A DNA stretch of 11,841 nucleotides. Source: Sedimentisphaerales bacterium. GTDB taxonomy: Bacteria > Planctomycetota > Phycisphaerae > Sedimentisphaerales > Anaerobacaceae. Shown here one piece after another: positions 6,031 to 11,841 of this stretch (position 1 is its first letter; each line of letters starts with the position of its first letter). The DNA is taken from contig JAFGTU010000457.1 in assembly GCA_016933985.1 (NCBI GenBank), forward strand, positions 1 to 11,841. The letters run 5' to 3'. The notes below the pieces were generated by a model. That model did not search any database. It was not told the origin of the DNA and was given only the letters and a program-made list of their open reading frames with translations. The translations under genes were made by a program, and so were the position numbers.

Positions 6031-8085
6031 TCACGCCTGCACCGCTTGTCTCGCAGGGGGAATCTTCTCAAGCCTTGCGATCAGCTCATCTGCGATCGCC
6101 GTTTTGCGGGCTATATGCCCTTCTATCTCGCGCACGAAGCTATTATCGTCGAAAGTCCCCCTGACCTGCTCGAAGTCGGCCTTTGTGCTCGCCTGGTCGC
6201 CATCGACTCCGAATCCGATCTGGGCGGGGCCGGCGAATTCCTTCTTCGCATCGGCATACAACATCCGGTCCAGCCCGACCACCGCCGACTTCCAGGTTTG
6301 GACCATTTCAATAACATCCGCCGGGCCGATATGGTCGATAGTCCTGCCGAGCCGCTGCTGGATTACCGCTGCCGCCCAGGTCCATTCATAGTAGGCGTAA
6401 TCCTCGTGCATAACCCGGAAGGCCTCGTCGATTTGTCCGAGCGTGCCGACAACGCCGCTTTCGATATCTCCCAGTAGCTTCTCAACCGCCTCCTGCGGTG
6501 CAAGCAGCCCGGCCAGGTCTATCCACTTGCCCGCCCCTATCGACCTTTGAGGCGCCAACGCAGAATGAAGATCGTCAACACTCGTCAAATCCCTGCCCTC
6601 CAAACGTTTGATCAGGCAATTGCCGAGATATTTGTCCGTTCCGATTGCGTAGAACTCGATCCCGCCTTCGAGAGAGGATTTTGGAATCTTCACGTTGTTA
6701 TACGTGAAGTATTCGGTGTTCTCGCCGGATGTGGCCCTGAGATTTCTCAGCAGGCAGCTTCCGCTGAGCATTTTTTGAATCGTGTAAGGGCTCAGTAGCT
6801 TGAAGTTGATGTAGTCCAGCTTGTTCGGGTCCCTGCGTCTGTCTCGTTTAGGCCATTTTCGCGCATCCCGAACCGTTCCGACGCTGCGGAGGTTCACCCC
6901 GGGAATGAGAATGCTCTCATCCTCATGCTCGATGAGGTATGAAAAAGGCAGGTCCGAGGTATCCGAATTCTTGTAGTGCCTGCCCATCACCACCGTGAAG
7001 GGGCCGACCTTCGCAGGCCAGAGCATATACGAATCGCTGGCCGTCTTCGACCCGCGCTCGACAATCCCCTGATGATTCGGGCCCAGTTTGTACATGTGAT
7101 TGCTCTGGTTGGTCCCGCTGCCGGCGTTCAGAAAGGAGAACAATCCTGCAATCAGCAGCGTGGACTTATGATGAGTGACCGTGTACGGACCGGCAAAAAT
7201 AGCGCATGCTTCACCGTGGAACCCGCCGCAATTGGCGAAAAACACCGAGTTCTCTGCGGAATACTGCCTGGCCAATTCCACGCCCTGCCCCACGAAGCAC
7301 TCCGATATTATGGTCCCATCGGTAATCTTGGAACCGCTGCAAATTATGAAATCCTCGCCATAGACACCCGGTCCGATATAGACAGGGTCTTCCGGGCAAC
7401 TATTGATCGAGCCGTTCTCAAGCTTGTTCGCCCCCTCAATCACCGTAGCCGGGCCGACCCTGAGGTTCTTGATGATTCGGCAGTTGCTCAGCCTGCTGCC
7501 CGCGCAAATACGACCCGTAGAAGAGGTTACCGAAGCGGTGTATTCGCCGATCATTGCCTTGAGCCGTTCGATCAATTGTGGACGATGGCGATAAAACGCC
7601 AGGATATAAGCGATATGGGCCGAAAGCCGGTCGTAGATTGGTATTTCCCTGCCCCCGGCCTCGTTGACGACGGCCACCTCCGTCCCGTTGCCGAAAGAGC
7701 TTTCGCCATCGACCGCAAGCAGATCGACGTTTTCGATTATCACGTCGCTTTCGATAGCATAGTTGGCGATGCAGTTACCGATACGGTCGATATAGACGTT
7801 GTCGCCGATTGTGCAATTGTGAATAGTCGCATAACTAATGCCGGACGGTTTTTCGATGCCGCCCAAGAAGGCTATCCGCTTGTTAAATGCCCCGAGTCTG
7901 ACACGTCCGCTAAGATGCGTGGCTCGAACCGCTGTCGCGTCGAATCCCGCGGCAATACTAACTTGCGACCAGTCGGCACAACTGCACCCCTGCTTTGTAA
8001 GTTGGGAGATCTGCTCGGCCGACAGGGGACGGTCGTGCACACACCCTGAATTCGGCTTACTATCTGCAAAGGCTTCCGTCGCCAT
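6031..8085 (-). CDS. DUF4954 family protein (predicted left-handed beta-helix)
   Basis: A 684-residue protein of unknown function matching the DUF4954 family known mainly from Bacteroidetes. Recognisable conserved blocks are PIYDRLSAHIAYILAFYRHRP (149-169, split by variable positions), ACAIFAGPYTVTHHKSTLL, AGSGTNQSNHMYKLGPNHQG (321-340), DSYMLWPAKVGPF, VNLRSVGTVRDARKWPKRD, LLSPYTIQKM, and YYEWTW (565-570). Residues about 80-125 and 190-300 have hexapeptide-like spacing of small and aliphatic residues (CTIGDNVYID, RIIKNLRVGPATVIEG), typical of left-handed beta-helix nucleotidyl- or acyltransferase folds. The C-terminal third is helical. There is no signal peptide, so it is likely cytoplasmic. 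The ATG at 8085 is chosen because GAGG (plus 8093-8096) is 7 nt upstream and family homology starts just after. The frame stays open to 8283 but those 66 codons look non-coding. Proximity to nagB suggests amino-sugar or sugar-nucleotide metabolism (inference). Confidence 0.9.
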   Translation of the reverse strand: MATEAFADSKPNSGCVHDRPLSAEQISQLTKQGCSCADWSQVSIAAGFDATAVRATHLSGRVRLGAFNKRIAFLGGIEKPSGISYATIHNCTIGDNVYIDRIGNCIANYAIESDVIIENVDLLAVDGESSFGNGTEVAVVNEAGGREIPIYDRLSAHIAYILAFYRHRPQLIERLKAMIGEYTASVTSSTGRICAGSRLSNCRIIKNLRVGPATVIEGANKLENGSINSCPEDPVYIGPGVYGEDFIICSGSKITDGTIISECFVGQGVELARQYSAENSVFFANCGGFHGEACAIFAGPYTVTHHKSTLLIAGLFSFLNAGSGTNQSNHMYKLGPNHQGIVERGSKTASDSYMLWPAKVGPFTVVMGRHYKNSDTSDLPFSYLIEHEDESILIPGVNLRSVGTVRDARKWPKRDRRRDPNKLDYINFKLLSPYTIQKMLSGSCLLRNLRATSGENTEYFTYNNVKIPKSSLEGGIEFYAIGTDKYLGNCLIKRLEGRDLTSVDDLHSALAPQRSIGAGKWIDLAGLLAPQEAVEKLLGDIESGVVGTLGQIDEAFRVMHEDYAYYEWTWAAAVIQQRLGRTIDHIGPADVIEMVQTWKSAVVGLDRMLYADAKKEFAGPAQIGFGVDGDQASTKADFEQVRGTFDDNSFVREIEGHIARKTAIADELIARLEKIPPARQAVQA

Positions 8086-8472
8086 TCTTGGACCTCGCTT
8101 CCAGCGAAACAACCGCCGATTTATAGTCCGCACTTCCGTCAAAACCATATCGCCGTAGCGCGGCAATGAATCAAGTTGAGGCAGTATAAATCGTCCCGTC
8201 CCATAAAGCAATACATTTGTAACAAGCGATTTGTGAAGAGTTGGCTTGCACCATGCCGGCAAACCGGTCGTTCTCGAAAACACCCATTAGGCCCTCTCGC
8301 ATCCATATAGAGGCCCCTCACGACATTTCAACGAAAGCTGGAGGAAACGAAAAATTCTCGGCGAAAATTTGGAGTAACATACAGATACCTGCCGATGTTT
8401 ACAATGTAACTGCATTGTGTTTTCCCAAAGTAGTTAGGTGTGAGTTCTTGTATCATCAGTCGGGATCGGAGT
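8086..8472. other. Divergent intergenic region between the DUF4954 and amidase-like genes
   Basis: About 390 bp that should contain the leftward DUF4954-nagB promoter and the rightward promoter of the amidase-like gene. On the minus strand TTGACG is followed by TATAAA only 11 nt later, too close for a normal sigma70 promoter. On the plus side an imperfect palindrome lies at 8401-8418. Open frames across the region have no family features. Confidence 0.5.
8401..8418. promoter_or_regulatory. 18-bp imperfect palindrome, possible operator upstream of the amidase-like gene
   Basis: ACAATGTAACTGCATTGT has 8-bp arms with one mismatch around a 2-bp centre (6-bp perfect outer arms). It sits 55-72 bp upstream of the ATG at 8473, in A/T-rich DNA where a promoter would be expected. 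A regulator-binding site is possible. A chance palindrome cannot be excluded. Confidence 0.3.
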
Positions 8473-9018
8473 ATGTCGGATCAGCCGCGGGTAGTTAAGG
8501 TGTTGGTGGCACTGCTTGTCTCCATGACAACTGGGGCCATAGTCCTGATGGCCCTCAGCGGCAGGCCCCCCCTTGCCGGCCCCTTCAGTCTCGCCAGTTA
8601 CATCGGGCTGGACCCCATTGCCGAGGCCGTCCGTTCTCAAGCCGCTCAACAGCCCCAGAGGTGGCAGGCCATCGAGGTCTACTTCAGCGGAACGCCGGCC
8701 GGAAATATCGAGCAGTTGGCCTCCTTCTACGGATTATCCAAAGCCGAGGACCTCAATTGTCACTTCGTCGTCTGCAACGGCGCCGGCGGAGGCAACGGGC
8801 AGGTCTTTGCAACGGAGAGTTGGCAAAGGCAATGGTCCATCGTATCCAGCCGGGCTTGGAGCGGCCCAAGCCAGGCCATACGCATCTGCGTCATTGCCGA
8901 CGGCAAAGGCCCGCCGCCCACCGAATACCAGATCAAGAGGACTTATGCCCTGATTGAAAACCTGTGTCAGAAATTCAGCATCCATCCGAAGTCCATCCGA
9001 TACCCGGAAAACTGGTAG
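8473..9018 (+). CDS. Membrane-anchored, catalytically degenerate amidase_2/PGRP-like protein
   Basis: A 181-residue protein with a basic N-terminus, one membrane segment (about 7-29) and an extracytoplasmic domain (about 63-181). The domain follows the layout of planctomycete N-acetylmuramoyl-L-alanine amidases of the amidase_2/PGRP fold. WQAIEVYFSGTPAGN (64-78) aligns to W-x-x-I-x-V-H-H-S-A-T. CHFVVCNGAGGGNGQV (96-111) aligns to YHFVIGNG.G.GDG.I. IRICVIADGKGPPPTEYQ (136-153) aligns to IGICLVGDF..PPT..Q, followed by the LIENLCQKFSIHPKSI helix. The HH zinc ligand is replaced by YF (70-71), and the protein stops at RYPENW, where the GHRD ligand motif would begin. Hydrolysis is therefore unlikely; glycan or peptide binding is possible. 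Start: ATG 8473 directly precedes the membrane segment. A GTG at 8440 is an alternative and neither has a good Shine-Dalgarno. Fold assignment is by eye. Confidence 0.68.
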   Translation: MSDQPRVVKVLVALLVSMTTGAIVLMALSGRPPLAGPFSLASYIGLDPIAEAVRSQAAQQPQRWQAIEVYFSGTPAGNIEQLASFYGLSKAEDLNCHFVVCNGAGGGNGQVFATESWQRQWSIVSSRAWSGPSQAIRICVIADGKGPPPTEYQIKRTYALIENLCQKFSIHPKSIRYPENW

Positions 9019-9042
9019 AATACCCCGCATCGAATTATTTAC

Positions 9043-9075
9043 GCCGGCTTCTCTGCTCCTAAGTCGGCTTCTTAT
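9043..9075 (+). terminator. Probable terminator of the amidase-like gene
   Basis: GCCGGCTT (9043-9050) pairs with AAGTCGGC (9061-9068), giving 8 bp with one G-U pair and a 10-nt loop, followed by the U-rich TTCTTAT. It begins 24 nt after the amidase-like stop and overlaps the stop codon of the convergent small gene. Modest because the U tract is interrupted. Confidence 0.45.
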
Positions 9076-9223
9076 CTCCTCGCAGTTTTGCATCGCCCTG
9101 CATCTGCACTAACCGCGACAGCAACGCGGCCGCATCCCTCGCAAAGCTTTGCAGAGCGTTGATGTTCTCCTCGGCTATGATCCTAACCGCCGCGGCAAAC
9201 CCAGTTGTCAGTTTCTTTAGCAT
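9059..9223 (-). CDS. Small hypothetical protein, 54 residues
   Basis: The minus-strand ATG at 9223 is preceded by GAGGAGG with about 8 nt spacing, one of the best ribosome binding sites in the window. That makes this short frame a credible gene and favours it over the TTG start at 9247. The product is MLKKLTTGFAAAVRIIAEEN followed by INALQSFARDAAALLSRLVQ and a charged tail DAKLRGDKKPT. It appears to be one or two amphipathic helices (residues about 1-42) with a basic, probably disordered end. It has no Cys, no transmembrane segment and no signal peptide. It is convergent with the amidase-like gene, with 40 bp between stops. I recognise no family. A small helical adaptor, regulator or peptide is possible, but no function can be given. 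Confidence 0.55.
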   Translation of the reverse strand: MLKKLTTGFAAAVRIIAEENINALQSFARDAAALLSRLVQMQGDAKLRGDKKPT

Positions 9224-9467
9224 TTCGTTATCCTCCTCAACAGACAATTCATTTTGCCCCTGTCAAGCTGAGGTCTTACATATAAAGACGTGCAGGACCG
9301 GATTTCTTATTGCAAATTCTAAGAAAAACCGCCCGACGCGCCTTCCGCCCCCGTGTTCAGAGCAACGAAATCCCCCTATTCTTGCGCAAATACCCCAAAT
9401 TCTCCCCACACCCATTGCCCCATACTAACACTCCCGCCAAACAAAACCGAAAGCCCCCAACTTTACA
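9224..9467. other. Intergenic region before the IS remnant
   Basis: About 240 bp, C-rich on the plus strand in its second half, with no credible gene. The upstream side of the small gene should hold its promoter: on the minus strand TTGACA occurs within plus 9250-9275 but lacks a -10 at normal spacing. A 7-bp inverted repeat (CCCCCAA 9454-9460, TTGGGGG 9481-9487) brackets the probable left end of the insertion sequence. Confidence 0.4.
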
Positions 9468-9843
9468 GGCTGTGTCGCAATTGGGGGTATTGAAGGTTGT
9501 TGTGTATCCAGGCCGATATGTGATAATAACAAGGAGTAAGTGAAAGGGATTTGTTATGGCGTATCGGTATGGAGATCGCAGGCAAGCGATGCTTTTCCCG
9601 CAAAGCATCGAGGAATATGTGCCGCAGGAAGCGCCCGTGAGAGCTTATGATGCGTTCGTGGAGGCGCTGGACCTCGATGAGTTGGGTATTCAGATCGACC
9701 CGCACAAGGTCGGCTGTCCGCAATATGAACCTAAGGTTATGCTTAAGCTGCTGATCTACGGTTACTCCTACGGGATCCGCAGTTCCCGGAAGCTGGAGCG
9801 GGAGACGCACTACAATCTTTCGTTTATGTGGTTGGTTGGGGGT
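9468..9843 (+). mobile_element. Remnant of an IS1182-type insertion sequence (left end only)
   Basis: GGCTGTGTCGCAA at 9468-9480 looks like the left terminal repeat of an IS1182/IS4-like element, which often starts GGCTGTGTC. A leader follows with an extended -10-like TGTGATAAT (9519-9527). Then comes the transposase start at 9556. Recognisable element sequence ends at about 9843, where the transposase loses homology. No matching right inverted repeat or target duplication is seen, so the element was truncated by deletion or rearrangement and cannot move by itself. Confidence 0.65.
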
Positions 9844-10029
9844 TCGTTAGCCTACCCCTGCGGTGGGGAGCACCCAATTCGCCTGCCCCACAGGCGACCT
9901 ACTCACCCCGTTCCGTTCGGCCAGACCGACCTGTCTTACCTGTCCGAATTGTCCGACCCCTCAAATGTCCACCCCCGCATACAATCTCCCCAACACCCTC
10001 TCATCGCCACTTTGCCCCCGCAATCCTAA
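9556..10029 (+). pseudogene. Truncated IS1182 family transposase (N-terminal DUF772 part)
   Basis: The first 96 codons (9556-9843) are the N-terminus of an IS1182-type transposase. Typical blocks are MLFPQSIEEYVP, the PKVMLKLLIYGYSYGIRSSRKLE helix region (59-81, DUF772) and THYNLSFMWLVGG (84-96). Intact relatives are several hundred residues long and carry a DDE nuclease domain after this point. Here, after Gly96, the frame runs on to 10029 through Pro-, Ser- and Arg-rich sequence with no transposase likeness. That sequence is chance translation of C-rich intergenic DNA. Catalytic residues are all missing. AAAGGGA at 9543-9549 is the ribosome binding site for the ATG at 9556. The N-terminal piece could still be expressed but should be inactive. 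Confidence 0.85.
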
Positions 10030-10122
10030 TTCCAAGGATTTTCCGCTTGACTTTAAGCCCGACAGCACGTTATAATAAAAGCCGCTCTTGGAGACTCTCG
10101 AACAATTTCAGGCGGTAATATT
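9844..10122. other. C-rich non-coding DNA between the IS break point and the SUMF1-domain gene
   Basis: About 280 bp. It begins at the point where transposase homology stops and includes a 6-bp hairpin CGCCTG / CAGGCG (9880-9885, 9891-9896) without a T tract. A strongly C-rich, G-poor stretch follows (about 9900-10020). The last 80 bp hold the promoter and leader of the SUMF1-domain gene. The C-rich part shows no coding signal on either strand. Confidence 0.5.
10047..10076 (+). promoter_or_regulatory. Sigma70-type promoter of the SUMF1-domain gene
   Basis: TTGACT (10047-10052) and a perfect TATAAT (10071-10076) are 18 nt apart. Transcription should start near 10083, giving a leader of about 40 nt before the GTG at 10123. 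Independent of the IS remnant upstream. Confidence 0.75.
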
Positions 10123-11190
10123 GTGCGAAACAGCATTCTCATCTTAACCGTGCTTCTCTCCTCGGCGGCCCTCTGCCTTGCCGCCTGCCCACCCGCAGAC
10201 CTAACCGGCGATTGCTTTGTCGATTATGAGGATTTCGCCTTGATGGCGGCCCAGTGGCTCACCACCGATCCCTGCATTCCGGACGATATGGTCTATATCC
10301 CAGACGGGACGTTTGAGATGGGGGATAGCTTCAATGAGGGAGGTTCAGACGACAGGCCCGTCCATACGGTAACGCTGGATTCGTTCTTTATGGGCCAGTA
10401 CGAGGTGACTAACGGGCAGTATTGCGATTATCTAAACTCCGCCTTGTCCCAGGGCTTGATAGCAGTCACGAGTGGCGTTGTCTATCAGGCAGGCTCCGGG
10501 ACGAGCTATCCGTATTGCGATACGCATAGCAGCAATGGTTACAGCCAGATCGACTACAACGACGTAACCGAGACTTTCAGCGTGAGGACGAAATCCGAGC
10601 GGGATATGTCAAATGACCCGATCGTCCAGGTGAGCTGGTACAGGGCGGTGGCATACTGCAACTGGCGGAGCCAGGAGGAAGGTTATGAGCAGTGTTATGA
10701 TCTATCGTCCTGGGACTGTGACTTCGGCAAGCATGGCTATCGCCTTGCAACCGAGGCCGAGTGGGAATATGCTGCAAGAGGCGGGCTTTCCGGCAGACGC
10801 TTCCCTTGGGGCGATACGATTACTCACAGCCAGGCGAATTACTATAGTTCCAGTATGTGGTCATTCGACACCAGCCCGACAAGGGGCTTCCATCCGATCT
10901 GGAATGACGGAGTAGGACCCTATACTTCTCCTGTCGGCAGTTTCGCATCCAGCGGCTATGGGCTATATGATATGGCCGGCAACGTTTGGGAACGGTGCAA
11001 CGACTGGTACTCAAGTTCATATTACAGCTCCAGTCCGATGAATAATCCGACAGGTCCGACCACGGGTTCCTCTCATGTTATTCGCGGTGGCTGCTGGGGC
11101 CTCGATGCCTGGGATTCTCGGGTTGCGGAACGCCTCAAATTCGACGGTCGCAACCGCGAAATCGGCTTTCGTATTGTCCTGGACTTCTAG
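10123..11190 (+). CDS. Secreted SUMF1/FGE-fold protein with N-terminal dockerin-like module, non-catalytic
   Basis: A 355-residue exported protein. Residues 1-21 form a signal sequence. It ends CLAAC, which fits a lipobox (LAAC, Cys22) but may equally be a signal peptidase I site. Residues 22-47 (ADLTGDCFVDYEDFALMAAQ then WL) are a single dockerin-like EF-hand half. Residues about 55-355 are a formylglycine-generating-enzyme/SUMF1 (C-type-lectin-like) domain: MVYIPDGTFEMG (56-67), YEVTNGQYCDYLN, VSWYRAVAYCNW (170-181), GYRLATEAEWEYAARGG (205-221), PWGD (228-231), LYDMAGNVWE (281-290), RGGCW (321-325), GFRIV (348-352). True FGE has two active cysteines just after RGGS. Here the segment reads RGGCWGLDAWDSRV with neither, so formylglycine synthesis is not expected; ligand binding or a structural role is more likely. 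Ten cysteines suggest disulphides. The GTG start has AGGCGG 7 nt upstream (10110-10115). It is monocistronic with its own promoter. Confidence 0.9.
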   Translation: MRNSILILTVLLSSAALCLAACPPADLTGDCFVDYEDFALMAAQWLTTDPCIPDDMVYIPDGTFEMGDSFNEGGSDDRPVHTVTLDSFFMGQYEVTNGQYCDYLNSALSQGLIAVTSGVVYQAGSGTSYPYCDTHSSNGYSQIDYNDVTETFSVRTKSERDMSNDPIVQVSWYRAVAYCNWRSQEEGYEQCYDLSSWDCDFGKHGYRLATEAEWEYAARGGLSGRRFPWGDTITHSQANYYSSSMWSFDTSPTRGFHPIWNDGVGPYTSPVGSFASSGYGLYDMAGNVWERCNDWYSSSYYSSSPMNNPTGPTTGSSHVIRGGCWGLDAWDSRVAERLKFDGRNREIGFRIVLDF

Positions 11191-11397
11191 TACTTTGCAC
11201 TTTTTGCACTTTAACCCTTGGAATTCGGATTTCTCCCTCCCACGTCCATCGTCTATCGTCCTGTGCCTTGCGTCCATCTCCCGATCCCCAGATAACCTTT
11301 CTCTCTTCTGTTCCAATCTGCGAAAATCCGCGTAATCCGTGATTCCTTTTTGTTTTGGGCATTTAAGTATTTGAATTTCGGATTTGTTTCGGGTCGG
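11191..11397. other. Intergenic region with short direct repeats
   Basis: About 200 bp without a gene. It contains the direct repeat TTTGCACTT TTTGCACTT (about 11194-11211) and two copies of an ATTCGGATTT-like phrase near each end (about 11222-11232 and 11374-11385). It also holds an imperfect CGTCCATC / CGTCTATC repeat (about 11242-11280). No clear terminator hairpin for either convergent gene was found. Confidence 0.45.
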
Positions 11398-11841
11398 CTA
11401 TATGAGGATCTCCTGTTTTTCCGGGTCGAAGCGGGCGGTTTTGCCTGCTCTTAGGGCGAGCATTCCCATTTGCATTGCCGTCTGGACCTTGAAGGCGAGG
11501 TTCATTGGGCTGAGGGTATCTGTGCGGCCGGTGCGGCAGCAGTTTAGAAATTCCTTCCAATAGCCGACGAAGTCCTCGCCGTGGTCGATTGAGAATCGCT
11601 GGGGCTTTTTCTTTGAGCCATCGGCTGGGATGAATACAATCTCATTGCCCTCAATGGTCAGAGTTCCTTCCCAGCCTCGAATAACGGGTATCCGCCCGCC
11701 TGCGCCTCGGCTGCTCGCGCCCTGGTAGTCGTTGGCCTGGGTTCCGAGCACGGCTACGGTGAGCTTTTCGGGAAAATCTATCAGCGTATTATATGTATCG
11801 GGGATTTCGCGCTCTTCATAGCGGAATTTGCCGCCCGTGGC
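11398..11841 (-). CDS. Gfo/Idh/MocA family oxidoreductase, C-terminal part, cut by window edge
   Basis: The minus-strand frame is open from the window edge to a TAG at 11398, giving 147 residues. It begins ATGGKFRYEEREIPDTYNTL, the central part of the C-terminal (GFO_IDH_MocA_C-like) alpha/beta domain of planctomycete members, where an xPDTxxxLxDFPE strand is typical. It continues with LTVAVLGTQAND, WEGTLTIEGNEIVFIP, DFVGYWKEFLNCCRTGR, the LAFKVQTAMQMGMLALRAGK helix region and FDPEKQE near the end. Members are NAD(P)-dependent sugar or inositol dehydrogenases, many of them exported in planctomycetes. The Rossmann domain and catalytic EKP lysine lie outside the window, so the substrate is unknown. 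The GTG at 11751 is internal and not the start. Confidence 0.88.
   Translation of the reverse strand, partial: ATGGKFRYEEREIPDTYNTLIDFPEKLTVAVLGTQANDYQGASSRGAGGRIPVIRGWEGTLTIEGNEIVFIPADGSKKKPQRFSIDHGEDFVGYWKEFLNCCRTGRTDTLSPMNLAFKVQTAMQMGMLALRAGKTARFDPEKQEILI

Noticed and set aside
6976..8049. A 357-codon open frame on the plus strand antisense to the DUF4954 gene
   Set aside because: The opposite strand shows strong family conservation over the same bases. The plus-strand translation is rich in Arg, Pro and His with no recognisable domain, so it is a shadow frame of GC-biased coding DNA.
8107..8145. TTGACG and TATAAA on the minus strand as the DUF4954-nagB promoter
   Set aside because: The hexamers are only 11 nt apart. 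Neither pairs with a good partner at 16-18 nt, so I do not call a promoter here.
8086..8283. Extension of the DUF4954 gene by 66 codons to an ATG at 8283
   Set aside because: The extension has no family similarity and no Shine-Dalgarno, whereas the ATG at 8085 has GAGG at 7 nt and homology begins soon after it.
10123..11190. Active formylglycine-generating enzyme (sulfatase maturation)
   Set aside because: The two-cysteine active segment after RGG is absent and no sulfatase gene is in the window.
11017..11362. Overlapping short frames around the 3' end of the SUMF1-domain gene
   Set aside because: They are low-complexity or antisense translations of the gene end and of the repeat-containing intergenic DNA, without ribosome binding sites or family features.

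Overview
The window looks like a chromosomal segment of a planctomycete, most likely Phycisphaerae (Sedimentisphaerales-like). Three things point there. First, two secreted proteins carry short degenerate dockerin-like modules of the kind common in that group: the C-terminus of the GLUG-repeat protein and the N-terminus of the SUMF1-domain protein. Second, the intergenic DNA at about 3597-3638 holds the palindromic element whose translation yields the spurious HGQDARAT / GTGILPV peptides seen in many planctomycete and verrucomicrobial genomes. Third, the ends of the window hold a URO-D-family gene and a Gfo/Idh/MocA-family gene, both families that are heavily expanded in these bacteria. No phage, CRISPR or RNA gene is visible.

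Layout, left to right. 1-87 (minus) is the first 29 codons of a uroporphyrinogen-decarboxylase-family protein that runs off the left edge. 342-3404 (minus) is a 1020-residue secreted GLUG-repeat protein with about 17 GLUG motifs in three modules, an 807-bp-offset internal duplication and a C-terminal dockerin-like module. 3405-3859 is a regulatory and repeat-bearing intergenic region with a strong sigma70 promoter. That promoter fires into a terminator-like hairpin at the very 5' end of the next mRNA. 3860-5035 (plus) encodes a lipoprotein parvulin-type peptidyl-prolyl isomerase. It converges on nagB (5147-5959, minus), with a 12-bp perfect bidirectional terminator between them. nagB lies 71 bp downstream of, and probably in one operon with, a 684-residue DUF4954 protein (6031-8085, minus).

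On the right, 8473-9018 (plus) encodes a membrane-anchored protein that resembles the amidase_2/PGRP fold but lacks the zinc ligands. It converges on a 54-codon gene with a near-perfect Shine-Dalgarno (9059-9223, minus). An IS1182-type insertion-sequence remnant follows (about 9468-9843) with only the transposase N-terminus. Then comes an independent promoter and a secreted SUMF1/FGE-fold protein with an N-terminal dockerin-like module but without the formylglycine-generating cysteines (10123-11190, plus). The window ends in the C-terminal part of a Gfo/Idh/MocA-family oxidoreductase (11398-11841, minus).

Functional picture: amino-sugar catabolism (NagB with the uncharacterised DUF4954 protein), envelope protein folding (lipoprotein PPIase), and several exported proteins (GLUG, SUMF1, degenerate amidase). 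I see no defence system or obvious multi-gene novel system. The most interesting items are the DUF4954-nagB pair, the catalytically empty amidase-like protein, and the hairpin-U-tract placed right after the start of transcription in front of the PPIase gene.
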